In this document: positions 42,179-51,319 of the stretch, piece by piece
How positions within the stretch are numbered: the first letter of the stretch is position 1
Layout: each line of letters starts with the position of its first letter
DNA from: Mycobacterium sp. PS03-16
Lineage (GTDB): Bacteria; Actinomycetota; Actinomycetes; Mycobacteriales; Mycobacteriaceae
Assembly (NCBI RefSeq): GCF_004570325.1
Contig: NZ_SPQO01000024.1
Location: forward strand, 1-64,000
Length of the DNA stretch: 64,000 nt
Reading direction: 5' to 3'
Made by a program: the position numbers and the translations under genes
Notes under the pieces: generated by a model
Told to the model about the DNA's origin: nothing
Database searches by the model: none
What the model saw: the letters and a program-made list of their open reading frames with translations, nothing else

Positions 42179-43389
42179 TGTTCGTCCTCGGCATCGTGCT
42201 GTTCGCGCTCGCCATTCTGGTTTCGGTGGCGCTGCACGAGTGCGGCCACATGTGGGTCGCCCGGGCCACCGGGATGAAGGTGCGCCGCTACTTCGTCGGC
42301 TTCGGCCCGACCCTGTGGTCGACCCGCAGGCCCAACAAGCTCGGCAGTACCGAGTACGGCGTCAAGGCGCTACCGCTCGGCGGGTTCTGCGACATCGCGG
42401 GGATGACGTCGGTCGAGGAACTCGCCCCCGACGAGCGGCCGTACGCGATGTACCGGCAGAAGGTGTGGAAGCGCGTCGCGGTGCTGTTCGCCGGCCCGGG
42501 CATGAACTTCGTGATCGGCCTGGTGCTGATCTACGCCATCGCGGTGATCTGGGGCCTGCCCAACCTGAACCCGCCGACCGCGGCCATCGTCGGCGAGACC
42601 GGTTGCGTCGCCTCGCAGATCAGCCGCGACGAAGTCGCCGACTGCACCGGCCCCGGACCGGCCGCGGAGGCCGGGATCCGGGCGGGTGACGTGATCGTCG
42701 AGGTCGGCGACACCCCGGTGTCGACGTTCGACGAGGCCCGCACGGCACTGCAGGAGTCGTCCGGGGCCACCCCGGTGGTCGTCGAACGCGACGGCCAGCG
42801 ACTGCCCCTGACGGTCGACGTCCAGGCCACCCAGCGCTTCACCGGCACGGACGGCCGGCCCACCACCGTCGGCGCGATCGGTATCGCCGCGGCCCAGTTC
42901 GGTCCCACCCAGTACAACGCGTTGTCCGCGGTGCCGGCGACCTTCGCGTTCACCGGGGACCTCGCCGTCGAGCTCGGCAAGGCGCTGGCCCAGATCCCCA
43001 CCAAGATCGGTGCGCTGGTCGATGCCATCGGCGGCGGCGAGCGGGACCCCGAAACGCCCATCTCGGTGGTCGGCGCATCGATCATCGGCGGCGACACCGT
43101 CGATGCGGGCCTGTGGGTGGCGTTCTGGTTCTTCCTGGCCCAGCTGAACTTCGTCCTCGGCGCGGTGAACCTGCTGCCGCTGCTGCCGTTCGACGGCGGC
43201 CACATCGCGATCGCCGTGTTCGAGAAGATCCGCAACATGATCCGGTCGGCCCGCGGCATGGTGGCCGCGGCGCCGGTGAACTACCTCAAGCTCATGCCCG
43301 CCACCTACGTCGTCCTGGTCGTGGTGGCCGGTTACATGCTGCTGACCGTGACCGCTGACCTGGTCAACCCGATCAGGTTGTTCCAATAG
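42175..43389 (+). CDS. rip1: Site-2 intramembrane protease Rip1
   Basis: 404 residues. Zinc site HECGH at residues 21-25 in the first membrane helix, a PDZ domain (about 130-215, GPAAEAGIRAGDVIVEVGDTP), and the third metal ligand in LLPLLPFDGGH. M50 protease that cleaves membrane anti-sigma factors. ATG overlaps the dxr stop; eight bases precede ispG. Confidence 0.95.
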   Translation: MMFVLGIVLFALAILVSVALHECGHMWVARATGMKVRRYFVGFGPTLWSTRRPNKLGSTEYGVKALPLGGFCDIAGMTSVEELAPDERPYAMYRQKVWKRVAVLFAGPGMNFVIGLVLIYAIAVIWGLPNLNPPTAAIVGETGCVASQISRDEVADCTGPGPAAEAGIRAGDVIVEVGDTPVSTFDEARTALQESSGATPVVVERDGQRLPLTVDVQATQRFTGTDGRPTTVGAIGIAAAQFGPTQYNALSAVPATFAFTGDLAVELGKALAQIPTKIGALVDAIGGGERDPETPISVVGASIIGGDTVDAGLWVAFWFFLAQLNFVLGAVNLLPLLPFDGGHIAIAVFEKIRNMIRSARGMVAAAPVNYLKLMPATYVVLVVVAGYMLLTVTADLVNPIRLFQ

Positions 43390-43397
43390 GAGACCTC

Positions 43398-44579
43398 ATG
43401 ACCTCCGGCCCACTCATCGGGCTCGGCATGCCGGCCGCCCCGGCCCCGACCCTCGCCCCGCGGCGCAAGACGCGCCAGTTGATGGTGCGCGACGTCGGCG
43501 TCGGTAGCGACCACCCGATCTCGGTGCAGTCGATGTGCACCACCAAGACCCACGACATCAACGCCACGCTGCAGCAGATCGCCGAGCTGACCGCGTCGGG
43601 TTGCGACATCGTCCGCGTGGCGTGCCCGCGCCAGGAGGACGCCGACGCGCTGCCGATCATCGCGAAGAAGTCGAAGATCCCGGTGATCGCCGACATTCAC
43701 TTCCAGCCCAAGTACATCTTCGCCGCGATCGACGCCGGGTGCGCAGCGGTGCGGGTGAACCCCGGCAACATCAAGGAGTTCGACGGCCGGGTCAAGGAGG
43801 TCGCCAAGGCCGCCGGTGACGCGGGCATCCCGATCCGCATCGGCGTCAACGCCGGCTCGCTGGACAAGCGGTTCCTCGAGAAGTACGGCAAGGCCACGCC
43901 CGAGGCGCTGGTGGAGTCCGCGATGTGGGAGGCGTCGCTGTTCGAGGAGCACGGCTTCGGCGACATCAAGATCAGCGTCAAGCACAACGACCCCGTCGTC
44001 ATGGTCGCCGCCTACGAGCTGCTGGCGGCGAAGACCGACTATCCGCTGCACCTCGGGGTGACCGAGGCCGGGCCGGCATTCCAGGGCACGATCAAGTCGG
44101 CCGTCGCGTTCGGGGCGCTGCTGAGCAAGGGCATCGGGGACACGATCCGTGTCTCGCTGTCCGCGCCGCCCGCCGAGGAGGTCAAGGTCGGCAACCAGAT
44201 CCTCGAATCGCTCAACCTGCGGCCCCGTGGCCTGGAGATCGTGTCCTGCCCGTCGTGCGGTCGCGCGCAGGTCGACGTGTACACGTTGGCCAACGAGGTC
44301 ACCGCCGGGCTCGAGGGCATGGAGGTGCCGCTGCGCGTCGCGGTGATGGGCTGCGTGGTGAACGGACCCGGTGAGGCCCGCGAGGCCGACCTCGGTGTGG
44401 CCAGCGGCAATGGCAAGGGCCAGATCTTCGTCAAGGGCGAGGTGATCAAGACCGTGCCGGAGGCGCAGATCGTCGAGACCCTGATCGAGGAGGCGATGCG
44501 CATCGCCGAGGAGATGGGGGCCGACAGCGCCGACGGCGAGGCAAGTGCCAGCGGTTCACCGGTTGTGACCGTAAGCTGA
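43398..44579 (+). CDS. ispG: 4-hydroxy-3-methylbut-2-enyl diphosphate synthase IspG
   Basis: 393 residues. TIM-barrel part (VQSMCTTKTHDINATLQQI, VRVNPGNIK, GVNAGSLDKR) and the C-terminal [4Fe-4S] part with cysteines in VSCPSCGRAQ and GCVVNGPGEA. Makes HMBPP in the MEP pathway. AGGAG seven bases before ATG. Confidence 0.96.
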   Translation: MTSGPLIGLGMPAAPAPTLAPRRKTRQLMVRDVGVGSDHPISVQSMCTTKTHDINATLQQIAELTASGCDIVRVACPRQEDADALPIIAKKSKIPVIADIHFQPKYIFAAIDAGCAAVRVNPGNIKEFDGRVKEVAKAAGDAGIPIRIGVNAGSLDKRFLEKYGKATPEALVESAMWEASLFEEHGFGDIKISVKHNDPVVMVAAYELLAAKTDYPLHLGVTEAGPAFQGTIKSAVAFGALLSKGIGDTIRVSLSAPPAEEVKVGNQILESLNLRPRGLEIVSCPSCGRAQVDVYTLANEVTAGLEGMEVPLRVAVMGCVVNGPGEAREADLGVASGNGKGQIFVKGEVIKTVPEAQIVETLIEEAMRIAEEMGADSADGEASASGSPVVTVS

Positions 44580-44631
44580 ACATGACGCGGTGAGTGGGCT
44601 CACCGCCTCGCTTCAGCAGAAAGCAGTCCCG

Positions 44632-45486
44632 ATGTCGGCTCCGCCGCTTTTCCGCCTCGTCGACGACCGACGGGTGTCGGTGGTCCGTGACGTCGCCGCC
44701 GTGCGGCGGGTGCTCGACGACGACCCCGTCGGCTCGTGCATGGTCGCCTCCCGGGTGGCCGACAGCGGCGTGGAGCCCAGCGCGATCGGCGGGGAACTGT
44801 GGACGCGCCGTACCGCCGCCCACTCCCTGTGCTACGCCGGTGCGAATCTCATCCCGCTGCGCGGCGATGCCGCGGACATGACCGCATTCGCCGACAAGGC
44901 GATGAGCTCCGCGCGGCGCTGTTCGTCGCTGGTCGGCCGCGCCGAACTGGTCCTGCCGATGTGGGAGCGGCTCGAACACGCCTGGGGTCCGGCGCGCGAC
45001 GTGCGCGACGATCAACCGCTGATGGCGCTCGACACGGCGCCGCAGTGCCGTCTCGACCCGGCGGTGCGGCCCGTGCGTATCGAGGAACTCGACGCTTACC
45101 TGGTCGCGGCCATCGACATGTTCATCGGTGAGGTCGGTATCGATCCGCGCCTCGGCGACGGCGGTCGCGGATACCGGCGCCGGGTTGCCGGGCTGATCGC
45201 GGCGGGCCGGGCCTGGGCCCGCTTCGAACGCGGACAGGTGGTGTTCAAGGCCGAGGTCGGGTCGCAGTCGCCCGCGGTCGGTCAGATCCAGGGCGTGTGG
45301 GTGCATCCCGACTGGCGCGGTCAGGGCCTGGGCACCGCAGGCACCGCGACGCTGGCCTCGGCCGTGGTGCGGGGTGGGCGCACCGCCAGCCTCTACGTCA
45401 ACGGCTACAACACGGTGGCCCGGGCCACCTACGCCCGCATCGGCTTCCGCCAGGTCGGGACGTTCGCGACGGTTCTGCTCGACTGA
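44632..45486 (+). CDS. GNAT N-acetyltransferase (DUF4081 N-terminal type)
   Basis: 284 residues. The N-terminal half (FRLVDDRRVSVVRDVAAVRRVL, ANLIPLRGD) is a DUF4081-like degenerate acetyltransferase half; the C-terminal half has the acetyl-CoA loop VWVHPDWRGQGLGTAGTA and LYVNGYNTVARATYARIGF. Same length and place as M. tuberculosis Rv2867c. Start at 44632 agrees with that length; a GTG at 44590 is possible. Substrate unknown. Confidence 0.8.
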   Translation: MSAPPLFRLVDDRRVSVVRDVAAVRRVLDDDPVGSCMVASRVADSGVEPSAIGGELWTRRTAAHSLCYAGANLIPLRGDAADMTAFADKAMSSARRCSSLVGRAELVLPMWERLEHAWGPARDVRDDQPLMALDTAPQCRLDPAVRPVRIEELDAYLVAAIDMFIGEVGIDPRLGDGGRGYRRRVAGLIAAGRAWARFERGQVVFKAEVGSQSPAVGQIQGVWVHPDWRGQGLGTAGTATLASAVVRGGRTASLYVNGYNTVARATYARIGFRQVGTFATVLLD

Positions 45487-45520
45487 GTTGCGGCGCCGCG
45501 GCGGGGGCTACGCTTCGCTC

Positions 45521-46192
45521 ATGACCGATGCCGACCACGAGCGCCGCGTCGCCCGCCGCGAGATCGCCGATGCGCTGATGCGCGCGCTGGAACGTCGTCA
45601 TGAGGTGCTCGACGTGATCGTGGCGTCCGACGACTACGACGCGGCGATCGAGAACATCGCCGCGCTGCTGGGGACGTCGGCGATCGGCGGAGAGGCCGTG
45701 TTGCGGTTGTCGTTCGACCGGCTCACCAAGGTGTCGCGGCGGCGCATCGCGGCCGAACTGGAGGATCTCAACACCCAGCTGAGCTTCACCATGGGCGACG
45801 AGCAGCGGTCTCACCGCTCCGAATCTGTTGTGCTGCGACCGTTCTCGGCCGCCGACGACCGGGATGTGTTCGCCGCGCGCACCGGTGACGTGCGGGCCGC
45901 GGGTGACGGCTCAGGCGCGCCGGCCGGGGCGCTCGACGACGAGATCCGCGCCGCGGTCGAGCGGGTCGAGGCCGAGGAGGCGGTCTGGCTGGTCGCGACC
46001 GTGGGGCCGCAGAAGATCGGCATGGTGTTCGGCGAGTTGGCCGGCGGTGAGGTCAACGTGCGCATCTGGATCCACCCCGACCACCGCAAGCGCGGTTACG
46101 GCACCGCGGCCCTGCGGGCGTCCCGCACGGAGATGGCCGCGTACTTCCCGGCGGTGCCGCTGGTGGTCCGGGCGCCGGCCGCCGGCGCCTGA
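45521..46192 (+). CDS. GNAT acetyltransferase with a GyrA-like helical N-terminus
   Basis: 223 residues. Residues 1-90 are helical and read like the GyrA/ParC segment near the coiled-coil tower: ALMRALERRHEVLDVIVAS, then AALLGTSAIGGEAVLRLSFD and RLTKVSRRRIAAELEDL. Residues 105-220 form a GNAT domain with IWIHPDHRKRGYGTAALRAS. The N-terminal part could bind DNA gyrase subunits or a coiled coil, but that is inference. The ATG has TACGCT six bases upstream and no Shine-Dalgarno sequence, so a leaderless transcript is likely. Confidence 0.65.
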   Translation: MTDADHERRVARREIADALMRALERRHEVLDVIVASDDYDAAIENIAALLGTSAIGGEAVLRLSFDRLTKVSRRRIAAELEDLNTQLSFTMGDEQRSHRSESVVLRPFSAADDRDVFAARTGDVRAAGDGSGAPAGALDDEIRAAVERVEAEEAVWLVATVGPQKIGMVFGELAGGEVNVRIWIHPDHRKRGYGTAALRASRTEMAAYFPAVPLVVRAPAAGA

Positions 46193-46202
46193 GCGGGCGG
46201 GT

Positions 46203-46766
46203 TCAGCGCGCGCCCGGCCGGGGGGTGTCGCGCGCGAGGGTCAGCACCTCGTCGACCGACCACTGATCGTCGGCGTGGACGCCGTACGAGGCGGCGCTGA
46301 CGGCCCCGGCCGGGTCGACGAGGAAGTCCGCGGGCAGGCCGAGGCGTCCGCCGGGCTGATGGGCGGCCGGAGCCCGGAAACGGCCGCGCGCCGTCGCGGC
46401 GACCCCGCGGACGATGGCGCCCCATGCGCGGGGGTCGGCCAGCGCGCGGGCACCCGACTCCACGCCGAAGGCCCGGTAGTGCCGCCGGTCCGGATCGGCG
46501 ATCACCGCGAACGGCAGACCGTCGGTGTGGGCCCGTAGGTCGTCGGCTGGGGAGTGGAAGAACACGATCTCCCGCACGCCGGCGGCGCGCACCTCGTCGT
46601 GGCGCCGGACGAAGGACTGCAGGTGCAGGTTGCAGATCGGGCAGCCGGCGAACCGGCGGAACTGGATGTGCGTCAGGTGGTCCGGGTCGGACAGCGTGAC
46701 CGTCGCGCCGGTGACGGTGTGCAGCGGGCCTGCCGGTACCCGCGCCGGCGGTCGAGGTGTGGCCAT
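46203..46766 (-). CDS. Peroxiredoxin-like (AhpC/TSA_2) redox protein
   Basis: 187 residues with a thioredoxin-like fold. FAGCPICNLHLQSF holds a CxxC motif where peroxiredoxins have the peroxidatic cysteine; VREIVFFHSPADDLRAH, FAVIADPDRRHYRAFGV and GLPADFLVDPAG follow the AhpC/TSA pattern. Predicted thiol-dependent peroxidase or oxidoreductase. ATG with GGAG five bases upstream. Divergent from a TetR gene with a repeated operator-like element between, suggesting direct control. Confidence 0.75.
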   Translation of the reverse strand: MATPRPPARVPAGPLHTVTGATVTLSDPDHLTHIQFRRFAGCPICNLHLQSFVRRHDEVRAAGVREIVFFHSPADDLRAHTDGLPFAVIADPDRRHYRAFGVESGARALADPRAWGAIVRGVAATARGRFRAPAAHQPGGRLGLPADFLVDPAGAVSAASYGVHADDQWSVDEVLTLARDTPRPGAR

Positions 46767-46790
46767 GGTGACTCCCAAGATATGAGCGTG

Positions 46791-46833
46791 CGGTGTACGC
46801 CTACGGCCCACGCTATAACCGTACGGTGTACGC
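46791..46833. promoter_or_regulatory. Repeated operator-like element upstream of the TetR gene
   Basis: CGGTGTACGC occurs at 46791-46800 and again at 46824-46833, 33 bases (about three helical turns) apart. The second copy overlaps a perfect palindrome ACCGTACGGT (46818-46827) and a TATAAC -10-like box (46814-46819). It fits a TetR operator in a divergent promoter. Confidence 0.55.
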
Positions 46834-46844
46834 TGTCAATCGCC

Positions 46845-47453
46845 ATGCCCCGCCCCCGGTCGCTGACCCCGCAGCAGATCGCCGACGCCGCACTGGCCGT
46901 CGCCGACGGGGACGGTCTGGCGGCGCTGTCGATGCGCACGGTCGCGCGCCGGCTCGGCGTGGGCACCATGTCGCTCTACCGGTATGTCGCCGACCGGGTC
47001 GAACTCGAGGCGCTGGTGGTCGACCGCGTCCTCGCCGGCATCGATCTGACGGTTTCGCGCGGGTCACCCGGCCGGCGCGTCGCCACGCTCGCCGAGCGGG
47101 TCCGCACGGCGGTGGCCGCGCATCCGGCGGTGATCCCGCTGTTGCTGATCCACCGGCACCGCACGCCCGCATCACTGCAGTGGGGCGAGGCGGTGCTCGC
47201 GGTGCTCACCGACGCGGGTTTCGCCGGCCGGCGCCGCGTGCTGGCCTTCCGGGCGATCCTGGCCTACGTCTTCGGGGCCCTCGAGGTCGAACACTTCGCG
47301 TCGTTGGCGGGTGCCGGCACCCGGGCGCTGGCGAGCCTGTCCGACGAGGACTTTCCGTTGCTCGCGCGGACGGCCGTCGACGCGGCGCAGCTGACCGCCG
47401 ACGAGGAGTTCCGCCGCGGCATCGACATCGTGCTCCGCGGTCTGGGGCTGTAA
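46845..47453 (+). CDS. TetR family regulator (TetR_C C-terminus)
   Basis: 202 residues. HTH: LTPQQIADAALAVADGDGL and RTVARRLGVGTMSLYRYVAD. The C-terminal part with LVVDRVLAGIDL, HPAVIPLLLIHR and LAFRAILAYVFGALEVE resembles the TetR_C (tetracycline-repressor type) domain. Probably represses itself and the divergent peroxiredoxin-like gene. ATG at 46845 is directly after the operator region, with a short or absent leader. Confidence 0.82.
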   Translation: MPRPRSLTPQQIADAALAVADGDGLAALSMRTVARRLGVGTMSLYRYVADRVELEALVVDRVLAGIDLTVSRGSPGRRVATLAERVRTAVAAHPAVIPLLLIHRHRTPASLQWGEAVLAVLTDAGFAGRRRVLAFRAILAYVFGALEVEHFASLAGAGTRALASLSDEDFPLLARTAVDAAQLTADEEFRRGIDIVLRGLGL

Positions 47454-47521
47454 CGGCACGGGTGCCGGTCGGTCACGGTGCCGTCACGGTGCGCCTCCCG
47501 GGAAAGCCGTCGACAGTTACC

Positions 47522-47527
47522 TAACAT
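47522..47527 (+). promoter_or_regulatory. -10 box TAACAT for the PBP gene
   Basis: TAACAT (TANNNT type) lies eight bases before the ATG at 47536, with no Shine-Dalgarno sequence, suggesting a leaderless or nearly leaderless transcript. Confidence 0.4.
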
Positions 47528-47535
47528 CAGCCCCA

Positions 47536-49356
47536 ATGGCAACGAAAACCACAGCAGTAACACGGGTCACCGGTCTACTCGCCGTGGCCACCGTGCTCGG
47601 CAGCCTCGGCCTGGCCGGCTGCACGCCCCGGCCCGACGGGCCCGAACCCGCGGCCGAGGAGTTCTTCGCGGCGCTGGCCACCGGCGACACCGCCGCGGCG
47701 GCCGAACTGGCCGACCATCCCGCCGACGCGCGGGCCGCGCTCAACGAGGCGTGGGCCGGGCTGCAGGCCACCGGGCTCGACGCCCAGATCATCGGCAGCA
47801 AGTACACGCTGGACACCGGCAGCATCACCTACCGCTACACCTGGCACCTGCCCAAGGACCGCACCTGGACCTACGACGGTCAGCTCAACATGGTGCGTGA
47901 CGAGGGCCGGTGGGAAGTGCGGTGGAGCGCAACGGGTCTGCACCCGCGGCTGGGGGAGAACCAGACGTTCGCGTTGCGCGCCGACCCGCCGCCGCGGGCG
48001 TCGGTCAACGAACGCGGCGGCACCGACGTGCTGGTGCCCGGCTACCGCTACCACATCGCGCTGGACGCCAAGGCCGCCGGCGCCGAGCTGATGTCGACGG
48101 CCCGGGTGGTGGCCGATGCGCTCCGGCCGTTCGACCCGGCGCTGGACGCGCAGCGCCTCGCCGAGCAGGCCAGCTCCATGGCCGAGCCGATGAGCCTGCT
48201 CATCCTCAACCAGGCCGACCACGACCGCGTGGTGGGTCTGCTCAACCAGCGTCCCGGGGTGGTCATCACCCCGCATGCGGCGATGCTGCCCACCGACCCG
48301 CAGTTCGCGCCCGCGATCATCGATCAGGTCAGGCAGGAGGTCGCCGACGAGCTCGACGGCCGCGCCGGCTGGCGCGTGGTCACCGTCAACCAGAACGGCG
48401 TCGACGTGGACGTCCTCACCGAGGTGCCCGGCGACCCGGCGCCATCGGTCACCATCAGCCTGGACCGGTCGGTGCAGTCCGCCGCGCAGAACGCGGTGAA
48501 CATCACCGGCAAACAGGCCATGATCGTGGCCATCAAGGCCTCGACGGGGGAGATCCTCGCCGTCGCGCAGAACGCCGCCGCCGACGCCGAGGGCCCGCTG
48601 GCCACCATGGGTCTGTACCCGCCCGGGTCCACGTTCAAGATCGTCACCGCGGGCGCGGCCATCGAACGCGATATGGCCACGCCGAACACGCTGCTCGGGT
48701 GCCCGGGTCACATGGACATCGGCCACCGCACCGTGCCGAACTACGGCGGGTTCGACCTGGGCACCGTCCCGCTGTCGCGCGCCTTCGCGAGTTCGTGCAA
48801 CACCACCTTCGCCGAACTGGCCAGCCGGATGCCGCCGCGCGGCCTGACCACCGCGGCCGCGCAGTACGGCATCGGCCCGGACTACCGGATCGAGGGCATG
48901 AAGACGGTGTCCGGATCGGTGCCGCCGACGGTGAACCTCGCCGAACGCACCGAGGACGGGTTCGGCCAGGGCAAGGTGCTGGTCAGCCCGTTCGGTATGG
49001 CGCTGGTCGCCGCGACCGTGGCCGCCGGTCAGACCCCGGTGCCCCGGCTGATCGAGGGTAGCGAGACCGTCGTCACCGGAGACCGGTCGCCGATCACCCC
49101 CAAGATGGTCGAGGGCCTGCGCCCGATGATGCGGCTGGTGGTGACCAACGGCACCGCCGACGACCTGGCCGGGGCCGGTGACGTCCGCGGCAAGACCGGT
49201 GAGGCGGAGTTCGCCGGCGGCTCGCACTCGTGGTTCGCCGGATACCGCGGCGACCTCGCGTTCGCCGCGCTGATCGTCGGGGGTGGCAGCTCGGAGTATG
49301 CGGTGCGGATGCTGAAGGGGATGCTCGACGGTTTGCCGCCCGACTACCTCGCCTGA
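47536..49356 (+). CDS. Penicillin-binding lipoprotein (class B, MecA_N type)
   Basis: 606 residues. Lipobox LGLAGC with C29; an NTF2-like MecA_N domain (about 35-145); a dimerisation domain; a transpeptidase domain with S365-TF-K368 (YPPGSTFKI), S420-C-N422 (ASSCNTT) and K553-T-G (RGKTGEAEF). D,D-transpeptidase of peptidoglycan anchored outside the membrane; same architecture and place as M. tuberculosis Rv2864c. It is followed by the DUF1707 gene after 16 bases. Confidence 0.92.
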   Translation: MATKTTAVTRVTGLLAVATVLGSLGLAGCTPRPDGPEPAAEEFFAALATGDTAAAAELADHPADARAALNEAWAGLQATGLDAQIIGSKYTLDTGSITYRYTWHLPKDRTWTYDGQLNMVRDEGRWEVRWSATGLHPRLGENQTFALRADPPPRASVNERGGTDVLVPGYRYHIALDAKAAGAELMSTARVVADALRPFDPALDAQRLAEQASSMAEPMSLLILNQADHDRVVGLLNQRPGVVITPHAAMLPTDPQFAPAIIDQVRQEVADELDGRAGWRVVTVNQNGVDVDVLTEVPGDPAPSVTISLDRSVQSAAQNAVNITGKQAMIVAIKASTGEILAVAQNAAADAEGPLATMGLYPPGSTFKIVTAGAAIERDMATPNTLLGCPGHMDIGHRTVPNYGGFDLGTVPLSRAFASSCNTTFAELASRMPPRGLTTAAAQYGIGPDYRIEGMKTVSGSVPPTVNLAERTEDGFGQGKVLVSPFGMALVAATVAAGQTPVPRLIEGSETVVTGDRSPITPKMVEGLRPMMRLVVTNGTADDLAGAGDVRGKTGEAEFAGGSHSWFAGYRGDLAFAALIVGGGSSEYAVRMLKGMLDGLPPDYLA

Positions 49357-49372
49357 GTAGCCTGGGAAGGCG

Positions 49373-49978
49373 ATGACCACCCCCGGCAACAACGGCGACG
49401 TGACGCCGATGCGCATCTCGGACGCCGACCGCAACGGCACGTTGCGTCGGCTGCACAACGCCGTCGCGCTCGGGTTGATCGACATCGAGGAGTTCGAGGA
49501 ACGCTCGGCCGCGGTGTCCGCGGCGCGGTTGCGCTCCGACCTCGACGCCCTGGTCGAGGATCTGCCCGGGCCGGGCGCGATCGTCACCTCGGCCACCGAC
49601 CGGGTGGAGCTGCGGGGCGTGTTCGGATCGCTCAAACGCCACGGCGAGTGGATCGTGCCGACCCGGCTGGCGCTGCACCGCCGCATGGGCTCCATCGATC
49701 TGGACCTCACCCGGGCCCGCTTCGCCGGGCCGATGGTCGTCATCGAACTCGACCTGCGGTTCGGCGGATTGAGCCTGCGCCTGCCCGACGGGGCGAGCGC
49801 CTCCATCGACGACGTCGAGGTCGTGGTCGGCAGTGCCACCGACCATCGCCGGGACGCCCCGGCGGAGGGCCGGCCGCACGTGGTGCTCACCGGCAAGGTG
49901 GTGTGGGGCTCGGTCGACATCCGCGGCCCGCAGACCGGGTGGCTGCGCCGGCCCCGGTTCCTCGGCGACCGGGCCTGA
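49373..49978 (+). CDS. DUF1707 domain protein
   Basis: 201 residues. The N-terminal 55 residues (MRISDADRNGTLRRLHNAVALGLIDIEEFEER, in part) are the DUF1707/SHOCT-like domain; the rest (VELRGVFGSLKRHGEWIVP, GLSLRLPDGASASIDDVEV, VVWGSVDIRGP) is a beta-rich LiaF-like repeat part. No membrane helix. DUF1707 proteins are often membrane-associated and of unknown role. TAGCCT lies upstream of the ATG. Confidence 0.78.
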   Translation: MTTPGNNGDVTPMRISDADRNGTLRRLHNAVALGLIDIEEFEERSAAVSAARLRSDLDALVEDLPGPGAIVTSATDRVELRGVFGSLKRHGEWIVPTRLALHRRMGSIDLDLTRARFAGPMVVIELDLRFGGLSLRLPDGASASIDDVEVVVGSATDHRRDAPAEGRPHVVLTGKVVWGSVDIRGPQTGWLRRPRFLGDRA

Positions 49979-49993
49979 CCCGGTTCCGCCCGG

Positions 49994-50401
49994 TCAGCGC
50001 GGGCCGAGCACCGCGAAGCTCAGCGTCGCCCGTGCCGCCAACCGGTCACCGCCGACGTCGTGGACGTCGACGGCCGTGACGATCAGCCGCCGCCCGGCCC
50101 GCACGATCGTCGCCTCCGCCCGCGCCGGCCCGGCCAGCACCGGCGCCAGGTAGTGCACGGTCATATCGGCGGTGGTGACGTCCTGCCCGGCGGCGACGTG
50201 CCGGCCGGCGAGCCGTCCCGCGGCGACGTCGATCAGCGTCGCGACCAGCCCGCCCTGCAGCGCGCCGCGGATGTTCGTCATGTCCGGGCGGTTGTCCACC
50301 TCGATGACCAGCCGGTCGTCGGTCACCAGCACATCGCGCATCCCCATCCGCCCCAGCAGGTGATCGCGGGCGCGGTCGGTGGAGTTCGGCTCGGTCAACA
50401 T
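49994..50401 (-). CDS. PaaI-type hot-dog thioesterase
   Basis: 135 residues. NIRGALQGGLVATLIDVAAGRLA is the hot-dog helix with the usual glycine and aspartate; TADMTVHYLAPVLAGPARAEATIV follows. Predicted to hydrolyse aryl- or acyl-CoA esters. Divergent from map; the intervening 60 bases hold a near-palindrome. Confidence 0.8.
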   Translation of the reverse strand: MLTEPNSTDRARDHLLGRMGMRDVLVTDDRLVIEVDNRPDMTNIRGALQGGLVATLIDVAAGRLAGRHVAAGQDVTTADMTVHYLAPVLAGPARAEATIVRAGRRLIVTAVDVHDVGGDRLAARATLSFAVLGPR

Positions 50402-50416
50402 CCCTCAGACGCTACA

Positions 50417-50433
50417 TTCTCCGCACCGGAGAG
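50417..50433. promoter_or_regulatory. Near-palindrome between thioesterase and map genes
   Basis: TTCTCCG-CAC-CGGAGAG, six of seven positions paired, in the 60-base divergent region. Confidence 0.3.
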
Positions 50434-50461
50434 TGATGTTCTCCTGGCTATCCTGGATGTC

Positions 50462-51319
50462 ATGCCTGTCCGCACCGCCCTGCAGCCCGGTGAGCTGTCG
50501 CCGACACTGCCGGTACCCAAGACGATCGCGCGCCCCGAGTACGCGTGGCGGCCGACCGCCGACGAGGGCAACGAACCGTGGGTGCAGACGCCCGAGGTGA
50601 TCGAGAAGATGCGCGTCGCGGGCCGGATCGCCGCGCAGGCGCTCGCCGAGGCCGGGAAGGCCGTGGCGCCGGGTGTGACCACCGATCACCTGGACCGCAT
50701 CGCCCACGAGTACATGGTCGACCACGGCGCCTACCCGTCGACGCTGGGCTACAAGGGTTTCCCCAAGTCGTGCTGCACGTCGCTCAATGAGGTGATCTGC
50801 CACGGCATCCCGGATTCGACGGTGATCGAGGACGGTGACATCGTCAACATCGACGTGACCGCCTACATCGACGGCGTCCACGGCGACACCAATGCCACGT
50901 TCCTGGCCGGGGACGTCAGCGAGGAGCATCGGCTGCTCGTCGAACGCACCCACGAGGCCACGATGCGCGCCATCAAGGCGGTCAAACCGGGCCGCGCGCT
51001 GTCGGTGGTCGGCCGGGTGATCGAGTCGTATGCGAACCGGTTCGGCTACAACGTGGTTCGCGACTTCACCGGCCACGGGATCGGCACCACCTTCCACAAC
51101 GGGCTGGTGGTGCTGCACTACGACCAGCCGTCGGTGGAGACCGTGCTCGAGCCGGGCATGACCTTCACCATCGAGCCGATGATCAATCTGGGCGCGCTGG
51201 ACTACGAGATCTGGGACGACGGCTGGACCGTCGCCACCAAGGACCGCAAGTGGACCGCCCAATTCGAGCACACGCTGGTGGTCACCGACACGGGCGCGGA
51301 GATCCTGACTCTCCCGTGA
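50462..51319 (+). CDS. map: Methionine aminopeptidase (MapB type)
   Basis: 285 residues, the length of mycobacterial MapB. Metal ligands in NIDVTAYIDGVHGDTNATF (two Asp), DFTGHGIGTTFHNG (His), FTIEPMI (Glu) and AQFEHTLVV (Glu); substrate histidine in NEVICHGIPD. The N-terminal extension of about 45 residues with PVPKTIARPEYAW is typical of actinobacterial MapB. It removes initiator methionine. The lipoprotein gene overlaps its stop. Confidence 0.95.
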   Translation: MPVRTALQPGELSPTLPVPKTIARPEYAWRPTADEGNEPWVQTPEVIEKMRVAGRIAAQALAEAGKAVAPGVTTDHLDRIAHEYMVDHGAYPSTLGYKGFPKSCCTSLNEVICHGIPDSTVIEDGDIVNIDVTAYIDGVHGDTNATFLAGDVSEEHRLLVERTHEATMRAIKAVKPGRALSVVGRVIESYANRFGYNVVRDFTGHGIGTTFHNGLVVLHYDQPSVETVLEPGMTFTIEPMINLGALDYEIWDDGWTVATKDRKWTAQFEHTLVVTDTGAEILTLP

